Source: Sphingomonadales bacterium
Lineage (GTDB): Bacteria > Bacteroidota > Bacteroidia > NS11-12g > UBA955
Direction: 5' to 3'
Assembly: GCA_016872175.1 (NCBI GenBank)
Contig: VHBA01000003.1
Location: 1-64,000, forward strand
DNA length: 64,000 nt
The stretch's first letter is position 1. Each line of letters opens with the position of its first letter. Both the position numbers and the translations under genes were made by a program. This document shows, one piece after another, positions 19,914 through 29,371 of this stretch. The notes beneath the pieces were generated by a model. It saw nothing but the letters and a program-made list of their open reading frames with translations, was not told the DNA's origin and searched no databases.

Positions 19914-20827
19914 GCAATGGTCTTCGACATCGAGTGATCGTTGTCAAGCAACGGGTTGATTTCGCTGATTTCAAAAACGACCGTTTTTGGGTGTGGCAAT
20001 AAAGTTTTGAAAACAAGTTCTGCATCGCTGTAACTCAGTCCGTCTGGGGATGGAGTGCCTGTTCCGGCAGATATGGTGGGATCCAAAGAATCAACATCAA
20101 AACTGGTGTAAAGCATATCGCAGTTTTGCAGATACTCCTGCGCTTCATCCAAAATTTGCTGCATGCCTTTTTTGCGGATATTGTCGGGCGTGTAAAACCT
20201 GATATTTAGGCTCTGAACCAGCGCCCATTCTTCTTCCTCATAATCTCGTGTACCAATAAACACAATGTTTTGTGGTAATATTTTAGGTGTGATTCCCCTG
20301 CGCCCTGACTTTTTAATCTTACTCCAGAATGTGATAGTTTCAGGATTGAGTTCATTTTTGAGGAAATTGGTAATATTGTCTGGCAACAGCGCTTTTACGG
20401 CCATGCCATGCATGTTTCCTGAAGGAGTGGTGTAGGGTGAGTGCAAGTCAAGGTGTGCATCAACCCAGATTACGCCAATTTTATTTTCCGGATAGGTATC
20501 TGCAATGCCAGTAACGGTGCCAATAGCGTTGCTATGATCGCCGCTGATTACAACAGGGAAATAGTTGTCTGAAAGGGCTTTTTGCACCGACGCCGCCACC
20601 ATGTTTACCGATTGGTAAATGGAATGGATATTAAATGCAAACGGTGTGTTGTTGGAAGAGATGGAAATGAGGTTATCTTGAAACAATGTTTCATTTTCAG
20701 CTTTTTCCAGAAGTGTCGGATTGGTTTTTATTATCTCTTCTCGCAAAGCCCCCGGTCCCAGTTTAGCCCCGGGTGTTCCTGCACCCAGCTCAAATGCGGC
20801 TTCAATGAATTTGATTTTTCTTTTCAT
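19889..20827 (-). CDS. Arginase/ureohydrolase family protein
   Basis: 312 aa; GDHSNAIGTVTG, VIWVDAHLDLHSP, SFDVDSLDPTISAGTGTPSPDG metal-binding motifs. Confidence 0.92.
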   Translation of the reverse strand: MKRKIKFIEAAFELGAGTPGAKLGPGALREEIIKTNPTLLEKAENETLFQDNLISISSNNTPFAFNIHSIYQSVNMVAASVQKALSDNYFPVVISGDHSNAIGTVTGIADTYPENKIGVIWVDAHLDLHSPYTTPSGNMHGMAVKALLPDNITNFLKNELNPETITFWSKIKKSGRRGITPKILPQNIVFIGTRDYEEEEWALVQSLNIRFYTPDNIRKKGMQQILDEAQEYLQNCDMLYTSFDVDSLDPTISAGTGTPSPDGLSYSDAELVFKTLLPHPKTVVFEISEINPLLDNDHSMSKTIAQLLASAL

Positions 20828-20870
20828 AACTTACATATCATCCGCTTTAAGCAAAAGTAACAGAATTGGT

Positions 20871-22589
20871 TTAATAAATTGGTTTTAAGGGGTTGATTTT
20901 TTCCCAGATGTAATAAGCGCCAGCATCTGTTTTTTTTCTGAACTTCTTTTGAAATAAAGTGTCTACTTTATAATCGCAACGTGTTATTAGTCTCACCGGG
21001 TTTGATATGTGATTTTCTGTAATCCAGTGCTTTCTGGCGGTGTAGTTGGGTGCAGATTCAGCAGGGAACTCTTTTTTTGCAGTTTCAGACCATTTCCCTT
21101 TGAATTGGTTTGGTTGTGCATTTCCATAAAAAAGGATGGCAAATGTCTTGTAATCCCAGGCTTCAACTATATTTTGATCTTGTAAAGTTTCATGCTGAAT
21201 AGCAGAAATAACTTCACCTTGAAGTTGTTTTTCTGCCTTCGGCAGAATAAAGATATACAAGTATTGTCCAAATAGCAATACAGCCCAGAAAAGAGGTATG
21301 GCGTGGCGAACAATCCCCATCGCAAATTGGAAAATCCAGATGAGAACAAAGCATAGAAAGATGAGTGCAGGAATACCTTCCCAGCCGCCCCAGATATTTC
21401 CTGAGAGCAATAACCGGGTGGTAAAAAAGTCTTTGTTCAGCAGTGGTGTCAGTATATCACGGTTTTCTACGGTTAATAAATATGGGGCAATAGTGAAAAA
21501 AGCAGCAAGAGGTACCAAGCTTAAAAAAACGGGCAGACTTAGCCAACGTGAAACAACCATGCGTTTTGTATAACCTGCGTGTAGCGTATAGCCAGCCATG
21601 AAAGCAAGTGGAATCCAGCACAGGCTGCTGTAATGAATGATTTTGGTGGTTACAATGGAGAAAATGATGAGTACTGTCCAGAACAAACTTCTCATGTAGC
21701 TGAACAGAATAGATTCATTGCCTGTGCTACTTTCTGGGTTCTTGAATAAGTGGGGCAATGCCATTACAGATGCGGGGGCACAAAGGAAGAACAACACAAG
21801 AAAGTGATAATACCAAGGTTGGTTATGCCATTCAATTTGTCCCTGCACTAATACAACCTGATATTGCAAGAATTCTGTAAGAAACCAGGTTCCATGCCGG
21901 TATGTTTCAAATCCGAGCCATATTCCCAGTGTTAACATGAGTGTGGTAAAGGCAATTCCAATATTGGCCCAGCCCGGCCATGCGTTTTTCCCGCCTGAGA
22001 ATAGCCTTATTAAAGCAACAGTGCAAGCCACTAGCAACGCCACAGGGCCTTTGGTTAAAAAAGCAAGTCCGGCAAACAAACCTGATAACAGATAATGGAT
22101 GCGCGCATTATTTTGTCTGCCGAGTTCCAGTTCTGCTAAAAACCATTGGTAGATGGAAAGAAATATAAACAGGTTGAAAACAGGATCAATGATTCCTGTT
22201 TTGAAATATAATGCAGGCGCCAGGCTGCCAGCATAAGCCAGGATAAAGAATAAGCCAAAGAAATGTCCTACATGTTTTTTGCCAATATGATAAAAGATAT
22301 TAAGTGAAGCAATACCGGCTATTGCATTAGGAAGACGAGCGGCAAATTCATTGATGCCAAAAATTTTCATAAATAAGGCCTGAAGCCATATGAACAGGGG
22401 CGGTTTTTCCCAGAAAGGTTCAAAAGCAATTTGCACGCGACTCCAATCTCCGGAAATCAGCATCTCCCGTGCTGCCTCGGCAAAGTTTATTTCGTCCCAG
22501 TCAAATAAATGAAAACTGCCCAGAAAAGGAACGTATAGCAATACAACTCCCAGGGTGATAAAAAGGTGTATGACTGTTTTACGGCTCAC
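20871..22589 (-). CDS. GT39/ArnT-like membrane glycosyltransferase
   Basis: 572 aa multi-TM; DWDEINFAEAAREML and EKPPLFIWLQALFMKIFGINEFAARLPNAI motifs. Confidence 0.88.
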   Translation of the reverse strand: MSRKTVIHLFITLGVVLLYVPFLGSFHLFDWDEINFAEAAREMLISGDWSRVQIAFEPFWEKPPLFIWLQALFMKIFGINEFAARLPNAIAGIASLNIFYHIGKKHVGHFFGLFFILAYAGSLAPALYFKTGIIDPVFNLFIFLSIYQWFLAELELGRQNNARIHYLLSGLFAGLAFLTKGPVALLVACTVALIRLFSGGKNAWPGWANIGIAFTTLMLTLGIWLGFETYRHGTWFLTEFLQYQVVLVQGQIEWHNQPWYYHFLVLFFLCAPASVMALPHLFKNPESSTGNESILFSYMRSLFWTVLIIFSIVTTKIIHYSSLCWIPLAFMAGYTLHAGYTKRMVVSRWLSLPVFLSLVPLAAFFTIAPYLLTVENRDILTPLLNKDFFTTRLLLSGNIWGGWEGIPALIFLCFVLIWIFQFAMGIVRHAIPLFWAVLLFGQYLYIFILPKAEKQLQGEVISAIQHETLQDQNIVEAWDYKTFAILFYGNAQPNQFKGKWSETAKKEFPAESAPNYTARKHWITENHISNPVRLITRCDYKVDTLFQKKFRKKTDAGAYYIWEKINPLKPIY

Positions 22590-23191
22590 CAGGATAAATT
22601 ATTTAGCAACGAAAACCGGGTATGCCCAAATCTGAAAACCAGCCAAACAAGCATTGCAATGCAAATACCTGCGGCTACATCATGCAGATAGTGCTGCCCG
22701 AGATACAAACGCGAAAATGCTACTAAAGCCGCTAAAGTAACATACAATATTTCAACAGACCTGTTTCTGCATATAACGGCAAAAAAACCCAATGCAGTAA
22801 AGGCTCCTGCAGTATGTCCGCTTGGAAAAGACTTCCACGCAGCGATAGGGTTGCCTGGAACCTCGAAAAGTGCATTGCCCAGCTCTTGTATAGGTCGAGG
22901 TTCGTTTAGTCCGAATTTAAGCCCTTGAACAATAAATAATTCCAGTAGAAAGCAAACTCCAAACCAAATGCCTAGCTTAGGTTGCCGGATAATGGCAAAA
23001 GCTATAGAAAAAGAAATTAAAGGCCATTCACCTAAAAAACTACACCAGTTGAACATGAAGTCTAATAGTGGGGTGTGTAATTGATTTGCCCATAGAGTGG
23101 GTGCAAAAGATGGAATGAAAAGCAGCCAAAGAAAGGATAGTATTACTAGTGCCACACTCGTTTTGAAAAAATAATTTCCCTGCATTTGCAT
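22586..23191 (-). CDS. PAP2 family phosphatase
   Basis: 201 aa; KFGLNEPRP, FPSGHTAGAF, SRLYLGQHYLHDVAAG. Confidence 0.92.
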   Translation of the reverse strand: MQMQGNYFFKTSVALVILSFLWLLFIPSFAPTLWANQLHTPLLDFMFNWCSFLGEWPLISFSIAFAIIRQPKLGIWFGVCFLLELFIVQGLKFGLNEPRPIQELGNALFEVPGNPIAAWKSFPSGHTAGAFTALGFFAVICRNRSVEILYVTLAALVAFSRLYLGQHYLHDVAAGICIAMLVWLVFRFGHTRFSLLNNLSW

Positions 23192-23196
23192 TACCG

Positions 23197-23204
23197 CAAA
23201 GATA
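23197..23204 (-). promoter_or_regulatory. Candidate -7 element for PAP2 gene
   Basis: CAAAGATA on + (TATCTTTG on minus), 5 nt upstream of start 23191; -33 unclear. Confidence 0.35.
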
Positions 23205-23285
23205 ATATTATCATGATTCTGGTTATTTTCATTTTGAAATGTGGGTAAAAATCATTTTTTTGCGACTTAGTTATACCTGCAAGCC

Positions 23286-23684
23286 ATGAGTTCTTCAACA
23301 AATCGCCTTAAATTGGAATTGGAATACCCACTGAGGTCTTCAACCCATATTCTGTATCAGTATATTAGCAATCCTTCCGGCTTGCAAAGCTGGTTCGCCT
23401 ATCATGTAGATATTATCGCTTCAGGGCGCTACAGATTTCGTTGGGAAGACGATACGGAAGTAAATGCGATTTTGGTGAAAAACGTCACGAATAAATACAT
23501 ACGCTTTACACTGGATAATGCCCAGGCGGAAGATGAATACCTTGAATTCAGAATTTCTCAGGATGATATAACAGGGGATGTGGAACTTATTATTACTGAA
23601 TTCATAAACAGCGGGGAAGAAGATATGGCAGCATCTATATGGGATTCCGCGGTTGATAGCCTGCGGCACGTAATCGGCGCCTGA
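23286..23684 (+). CDS. START-like/SRPBCC domain protein
   Basis: 132 aa; LKLELEYPLRSSTHILYQYISNPSGLQSWFA... typical START-like fold sequence. Confidence 0.75.
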   Translation: MSSSTNRLKLELEYPLRSSTHILYQYISNPSGLQSWFAYHVDIIASGRYRFRWEDDTEVNAILVKNVTNKYIRFTLDNAQAEDEYLEFRISQDDITGDVELIITEFINSGEEDMAASIWDSAVDSLRHVIGA

Positions 23685-23687
23685 TTT

Positions 23688-24908
23688 TTATTTTCCCATT
23701 TCCTTAATTGCAAGCCAGGCAAAAAGCCCGGCACCATTTTCAAGTGCTTCCTCATCTGCATCAAACGCCGGGTGGTGAACACTGTTTACAATTCCTTTTT
23801 CTTCATTTCTCACGCCGAGTCTGTAGAAACAGCTGGGTACTTCCTGAGAATAATAGGCAAAATCCTCTGCAGCCATCCAAATATCAAGGTTTTCAACATA
23901 ATCTTCTCCCAAATAGTCTGCTGCTGCATTTTTACAACGATTTGTAAGTTCCTCATTATTATGAAGAAAAGGATAACCACGGCGAATTTCAATATCAATG
24001 CTGCCCCCCATGCTCTCGGCAATGCCGGTTGCCATGCGGGTGATTTTATCGTGTGCATCCGTTCGCCATTGTTCGTTTAACGTTCTGAAGGTTCCTTCCA
24101 GTTTTACTTCCGATGGAATAACATTGGTAGCGCCATTGGCTATTACCTTACCGAATGAAAGAACAGATGGCACGGCAGGATTGGCATTTCGTGAAACCAC
24201 CTGTTGAAGGCTAGTGATGATATGGGCCGCAATCAAAACAGGGTCTATGTTGAAATGCGGCATGGCGCCATGTCCGCCTTTTCCAAGCACCGTCATGTAA
24301 ATTTCATCGGTACTTGCCATGTAAAGTCCGGGTCTGAAGCCTGTTTTGCCGGTTGGAATCTGAGGCATAACATGTTGTCCAATCATCACATCCGGCTTTG
24401 GGTTTTGCAAAACACCATCAGCTATCATCAGGCTTGCACCGCCTGGTAATTTTTCTTCACCCGGCTGAAACACGAGTTTTACGGTACCTGAAAATTCATG
24501 GCTTAGTGTATTCAAAATAGTGGCTGCACCCAAGAGGGAAACCGTGTGAACATCATGCCCACAAGCGTGCATTACCCCTTCATTAAGACTTCTGTAGGGC
24601 CTGCCATCATTGACCTCAGTTATTGGTAATGCATCCATGTCTGCACGCAGACCAACAACTTTATTGCCTTCTTTTCCTTTGCCCTCAATTAAGGCAACAA
24701 CACCGGTGTTGGCAAGTCGCTGGGTTTTTAACCCCAGTTTTTTTTGCAAGTAATCTTCCACCCAGGCGGCTGTGTTGAATTCCTGAAAGGATAGTTCAGG
24801 GTTCATGTGCAGATGCCTGCGCAGCTCCGCCAATAGGGGTTTCAGTGATTTGGCCTGCGTTTTTATGATATCCATCAATCCATTTTGGTGTTCATTGGGG
24901 TGTGGCAT
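23688..24908 (-). CDS. M20 family amidohydrolase (hippurate hydrolase-like)
   Basis: 406 aa; LRRHLHMNPELSFQE, GLRADMDALPI, MHACGHDVHTVSLLGAA, FQPGEEKLPGGASLMI. Confidence 0.93.
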   Translation of the reverse strand: MPHPNEHQNGLMDIIKTQAKSLKPLLAELRRHLHMNPELSFQEFNTAAWVEDYLQKKLGLKTQRLANTGVVALIEGKGKEGNKVVGLRADMDALPITEVNDGRPYRSLNEGVMHACGHDVHTVSLLGAATILNTLSHEFSGTVKLVFQPGEEKLPGGASLMIADGVLQNPKPDVMIGQHVMPQIPTGKTGFRPGLYMASTDEIYMTVLGKGGHGAMPHFNIDPVLIAAHIITSLQQVVSRNANPAVPSVLSFGKVIANGATNVIPSEVKLEGTFRTLNEQWRTDAHDKITRMATGIAESMGGSIDIEIRRGYPFLHNNEELTNRCKNAAADYLGEDYVENLDIWMAAEDFAYYSQEVPSCFYRLGVRNEEKGIVNSVHHPAFDADEEALENGAGLFAWLAIKEMGK

Positions 24909-24909
24909 A

Positions 24910-24940
24910 TTTGCTGTATTATATTTTTTCAGTTACTTTG
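24910..24940 (+). promoter_or_regulatory. Candidate promoter for downstream lipoprotein gene
   Basis: TTTG (24910-24913), 19-nt spacer, TTACTTTG (24933-24940; 7/8 match to TAnnTTTG). Confidence 0.45.
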
Positions 24941-24954
24941 CAAATGTAAACACC

Positions 24955-25542
24955 TTGAGACAAGTATTAAACATAGTGTTATTTCTGACGGGAATTTTTA
25001 TGTCTACGTCGGGTTGTCGCAAGTTTTCATCCAGGGATTTATATAGCCTTGATGCAAATTTTAAAAGTATTTTCAGCTTTCCTGAAGGAAGCACCTGGAC
25101 CTATTATTTGTCTACTGATACCAACCAAAGAGAAACAGTAATTCTCAAGAACAAGCAGGAAGGCAAAATGCGTTTTGACAATCTTGAACAGGAGTTTATT
25201 TCCTACGAGTTGCATTCAACAACAGATAGCCAACAGCTTGTGAGATGCATGGCTACCGGAGAGAATACGGCTCGATTTGCACTTTTACATAAAGATACGT
25301 TCTTTCGTCAGGTGGCAGAAATGTATTACAGTTCTTCTTTGTTTAGCGGAATTATGGGTAATGGTGATACCGTCAATTATTTGCCTACGCTGAGTGTGGG
25401 AGATGTGATGTATTTCAATGTGATTGAATTAAAGTCTTCACGAAAGAAAATATACAGTAGGTTATATTTTAGCAGTAATACAGGAATTGTGCGAAAAGAT
25501 TACGTGGATGGTAGCACATATTTATTGAAATCCTTCCGTTAA
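24955..25542 (+). CDS. Hypothetical lipoprotein upstream of dnaG
   Basis: The long ORF starts at 24805 inside the divergent M20 gene. The promoter and lipoprotein signal (LRQVLNIVLFLTGIFMSTSGC) favour a TTG start at 24955. Confidence 0.6.
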   Translation: MRQVLNIVLFLTGIFMSTSGCRKFSSRDLYSLDANFKSIFSFPEGSTWTYYLSTDTNQRETVILKNKQEGKMRFDNLEQEFISYELHSTTDSQQLVRCMATGENTARFALLHKDTFFRQVAEMYYSSSLFSGIMGNGDTVNYLPTLSVGDVMYFNVIELKSSRKKIYSRLYFSSNTGIVRKDYVDGSTYLLKSFR

Positions 25543-25559
25543 TTTCTTAATTTCGGAGC

Positions 25560-27470
25560 ATGATTAGTCGCAGCTCCATAGAGCAATTGTTGAATGCCGT
25601 TATTATTGAAGATGTAGTAGGGGACTATGTGGGTTTGAAGCGCTCAGGCTCGAGGTTCAAAGGTGTTTGTCCGTTTCATGATGAGAAAACGCCTAGTTTC
25701 ATTGTTTCTCCCGGTATGGGTATTTACAAGTGTTTTGGTTGTCAGAAAGGTGGGAATGCCATTCAGTTTCTCATGGATATTGATAACATGTCATATCCGG
25801 AGGCCGCAAAGGCACTTGCAGCCCGCTACGGTATTGAATTAATTGAGACCGGTAATAGGGATGATGACGAGTATAAGGAAAAACAGAAAGTAAGAGAAAG
25901 CCTTCAGGCTGCACTGGATTATGCAGCCGGATTTTTTGAAAATCAATTGCATGAGGCTGAGGAAGGTAAGACCAAGGCCATGCCATATTTCAAGGAACGC
26001 GGCTATACCTATGAAACCATACGCAAATGGAGATTGGGATATAGTCCGGAATCATGGGAAGCATTTACGCAAATCGCTGTAAAAGAAGGTTATAAGTCAG
26101 AAAATCTTGAGCTCGCCGGTTTGATTAAAAAACGTGAAAACGGTTCATATTATGATTTGTACCGAAACAGGGTCGTCTTTCCGCTGATAGGTGTTAGTGG
26201 TAAGTTACTGGGATTTGCCGGTAGGAAGATGAGCAGCACCGATCCTGCGCCCAAGTATGTGAATTCACCTGAGACAGAACTATATAAGAAAAGTGACTTC
26301 CTGTATGGAATTTTTCAGGCGAAAAACGCTATCAAGAAGCTTGATAAGGTGTACCTCACGGAAGGTTATACAGATGTGATAACGTTGCATCAGGCAGGTG
26401 TGGAAAATGTAGTGGCCAGCAGTGGAACAGCACTCACTCCCAATCAGATTAAACTCCTAAGAAGATTTACGCCAAATGTTACGGTTGTATATGATGGAGA
26501 CGCGGCAGGTATCAAAGCTTCCATGCGGGGGATTGATTTATTGTTGGCAGATGATCTGAATGTTCGGGTGGTTTCCCTGCCCGAAGGGGAAGACCCTGAC
26601 TCATATTGCGCCAAATTGGGCGGTGAAGCATTCTCAGATTTTCTGCTTACGGAGGAACAAAATTTCATCTTATTCAAAGCCAAGCTGCTACTTGCTGAGT
26701 GTGGTGATGATCCGATTAGAAAATCGGAAGCGATAAGGGATATTTTGCAAAGTGTAGCCTGTATAAACGATGGGCTGAAGCGCAATGCAATGAACCAGGA
26801 ACTGGCTAGGGTCTGTAAGATGGATGAAGCCTTGTTGGCAGCTGAACTTGGTAAATTGCTCAGAACAAAAAATCTTAAGGACGAACAGGATTTTATCAGG
26901 GAAGTAAAACAAGTTACATCGGCTTCCGGAGTCGAGTTGCCTAAAGAGGAACTTACAGATTTGCATCAGGAGAGGGCTTTGTTCAGGCTGTTGTTGTTGC
27001 ATGGCGATGAAAACTGGGATGAAAATATTAAGGTAAGTGACTTTATAATAAAAGAAATTAAGGAGGATGAGCAGTTGTTGTTTAATGACGAAATGTGCGC
27101 CTCTCTTGTGTCACAGATAAAATTTGGCGTTTGGGAAAAATGGCCCGGTCAATCCTATTTTACCCAACATTCTGATGCTGAAATTGCATCCTGGGCCGCA
27201 GGGGTGCTTTCTTCAGGATATGAACTTAGTAAAGCATTTGCCGATAATTTTATTCATGTTAAAAAGGAAGAAGACAATTTCAAAAATGAAATTACTGCCG
27301 TGTTTTTATATCTGCGCAAGAAGAAACTGGACAATTTGATAAAACACTACACCCTTTTGCTGCAGGATCCTGCTACGGATGTGTCTGATACACTGGAAAT
27401 GCTAAATTATCTTAATGACCTTAGAAGCCGCGTGTCTAAAGAAATTGGCGGGGTTGTGTTTACTATTTAA
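25560..27470 (+). CDS. dnaG: DNA primase
   Basis: 636 aa; zinc finger CPFHDEKTPSFIVSPGMGIYKCFGCQKGG; Toprim LTEGYTDVITLHQAGVENVVASSGTALT, YDGDAAGIKA. Confidence 0.97.
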   Translation: MISRSSIEQLLNAVIIEDVVGDYVGLKRSGSRFKGVCPFHDEKTPSFIVSPGMGIYKCFGCQKGGNAIQFLMDIDNMSYPEAAKALAARYGIELIETGNRDDDEYKEKQKVRESLQAALDYAAGFFENQLHEAEEGKTKAMPYFKERGYTYETIRKWRLGYSPESWEAFTQIAVKEGYKSENLELAGLIKKRENGSYYDLYRNRVVFPLIGVSGKLLGFAGRKMSSTDPAPKYVNSPETELYKKSDFLYGIFQAKNAIKKLDKVYLTEGYTDVITLHQAGVENVVASSGTALTPNQIKLLRRFTPNVTVVYDGDAAGIKASMRGIDLLLADDLNVRVVSLPEGEDPDSYCAKLGGEAFSDFLLTEEQNFILFKAKLLLAECGDDPIRKSEAIRDILQSVACINDGLKRNAMNQELARVCKMDEALLAAELGKLLRTKNLKDEQDFIREVKQVTSASGVELPKEELTDLHQERALFRLLLLHGDENWDENIKVSDFIIKEIKEDEQLLFNDEMCASLVSQIKFGVWEKWPGQSYFTQHSDAEIASWAAGVLSSGYELSKAFADNFIHVKKEEDNFKNEITAVFLYLRKKKLDNLIKHYTLLLQDPATDVSDTLEMLNYLNDLRSRVSKEIGGVVFTI

Positions 27471-27635
27471 TCTTTACGATTTATCCACAGGGGTTTATTA
27501 ACAGACTGCTTAAAGCCAATGCAGATGTGGGTTCATGTATTTTATATTTGTTGATATGTGTTTTTAAGTAATTATATATTAATTATATAGAAACTAATAT
27601 TTAGTTTGGCATACTTATTGCTTTTAAATGTAGCA

Positions 27636-28211
27636 ATGAGAAAACTACTAGCAACAATGGTCTTTGTAATCATGTTTGTGGCTACAGCCGCAACGCTGAA
27701 TCAAAGTCGCACCCTGAAGTTAGAGTCGGATGAAACAGAAAAAGATGAGGTTGTTATTTCAGGAGAAACGCTTCAATACGATACATTACAGCTGTCGTTA
27801 AAAACAATTCCAAAAGCACAACATCTTTACACGGTGGCCAAAAAAAGTGTAGGTCGCTGGGCAAAGTTGTTTGTTGTAATTAAAATTGAAGAGAGTGGAG
27901 CCGATGGACAGAACAGTTATTACGCCAAAAATTATGGAAACCTCACAGGTATGAGATTTCCCGGAACTGGACGTAAAACAACTGCCTTAAGATCGGGACA
28001 TAACTTTTATGCTGTGTTCAATCATTGGCATGATTGTATGTTGGATTTTATGTATTACATGGAAGTTATGGACAGTAAATTCGAAGCCAAATATGGCAGA
28101 CCTGCCAAAGATGAATATGAGATGGTGAATTTCATGTTCGGTTCATTCAATATTTACGGAAAGTGGAAAACCGATGTATTATGGTTGTTGAACCATTTCA
28201 GATATAAGTAA
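27636..28211 (+). CDS. Secreted glucosaminidase-like (GH73-like lysozyme fold) protein
   Basis: Signal sequence MRKLLATMVFVIMFVATAATL; IKIEESGADGQNSYYAKNYGNLTGMRFPGTGRKTTAL...YAVFNHWHDCMLDFM resembles glucosaminidase domains. Confidence 0.5.
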   Translation: MRKLLATMVFVIMFVATAATLNQSRTLKLESDETEKDEVVISGETLQYDTLQLSLKTIPKAQHLYTVAKKSVGRWAKLFVVIKIEESGADGQNSYYAKNYGNLTGMRFPGTGRKTTALRSGHNFYAVFNHWHDCMLDFMYYMEVMDSKFEAKYGRPAKDEYEMVNFMFGSFNIYGKWKTDVLWLLNHFRYK

Positions 28212-28228
28212 TAAGCTATTTACAGTTA

Positions 28229-29371
28229 TTATAAAGTCCGTGTTAACGGACTTTTTTTATGCTGATTGATGGCAACTGCCAAGGCAAAGACAGAGGCTAG
28301 GGCGCAAAATCCGAATACTAGATAAAATCCTGTTTTATACAGGTTTAAAATAAGCCCCGATCCAAGTCCTCCTATGATTATACCGGTTTCAAGTGCTATA
28401 AATAGCATTGAGAGTGCACGTCCTCTGGTTTCGGGTGTGCTTACATCGCCGGCCCAGGCAAAAAGGGATGGCGCATTGAAACCCTGCCCTATGCCATATA
28501 GAACTGCGGCAGGGAAAAATGCAGTCTCAAAAAACAAAAGTAACAGGGCGCAAACCTGAAAAGCAGTGCCAATGCCAATACCGGCAGCCCGACCAAGTCG
28601 ATCACTGAGCTTACCACTGAACACCCTCACCAAAAGACTGCTGCCAATGTAAACTGTCAAAAAAATACCTTTATTGCTGTAGCCAAGACCAGCTGTGTAG
28701 TCTGGCATTACCGTGAGCAGCGCGCCCAGCGGTACACACACCAGCAACATGAGCAATGAGGGTGGCATGGCCTTTGGGTAAAAAAGTCCACCTTCCGGCT
28801 GTGTTTTCTCAACCTGGGGTTTAGTTTCAGGCAAAAAACTAAAGATTAAAATGGCCAAAAAAGCAAGGACTGAACTTGCCACAAAAAGACCTTGTTGGCC
28901 CCATAAAATAACCATTGATGCGCCCAGCGCGTAGCCTGCAGCTGTGCCGCTATTACTGAAAATTCCTTGCCAGCCGAGTGCTTCTCCGCGCCTTTCTTCT
29001 TGAATGATATCCGTGGTAAATGCGGTAAATCCTGTGGGTGAGAAGCCGGTAGAAAAACCATGCAAAAAACGAATGAGAAAAAATAGCCACAAAGTATTTG
29101 CCCATGGGTAAAGTAAACCGGCGACTACACAAAATAATGCCCCACCAATCATGGCATGTTTGCGACCCAGTTTGTCGGTTATCCAGCCACTGAAAGGCCT
29201 TGCTAGCAGCGCACTAAAGGCAAATGCAGGTAATATAAATCCAATATAAGCCTGTCCGCCCATTTTTCGGAGTACTTCCGGCAGCTCTGGTAGTAAGATG
29301 TTGAACGAAAGAAAAAAAAGCAGTGAGCCTGTGCTCATCAGCCAGAAATTGCCGGGAAGACCCTTAGCCAT
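28229..29371 (-). CDS. MFS transporter
   Basis: 380 aa, about 12 TMs; RPFSGWITDKLGRKHAMIGGALF and RVFSGKLSDRLGRAAGIGIG loops. Confidence 0.9.
   Translation of the reverse strand: MAKGLPGNFWLMSTGSLLFFLSFNILLPELPEVLRKMGGQAYIGFILPAFAFSALLARPFSGWITDKLGRKHAMIGGALFCVVAGLLYPWANTLWLFFLIRFLHGFSTGFSPTGFTAFTTDIIQEERRGEALGWQGIFSNSGTAAGYALGASMVILWGQQGLFVASSVLAFLAILIFSFLPETKPQVEKTQPEGGLFYPKAMPPSLLMLLVCVPLGALLTVMPDYTAGLGYSNKGIFLTVYIGSSLLVRVFSGKLSDRLGRAAGIGIGTAFQVCALLLLFFETAFFPAAVLYGIGQGFNAPSLFAWAGDVSTPETRGRALSMLFIALETGIIIGGLGSGLILNLYKTGFYLVFGFCALASVFALAVAINQHKKSPLTRTL
28233..28258 (+). terminator. Rho-independent terminator, inside the 3' coding end of the converging MFS gene
   Basis: AAAGTCCGT-GTTA-ACGGACTTTTTTT; 9-bp stem with T tract. 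Confidence 0.85.
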
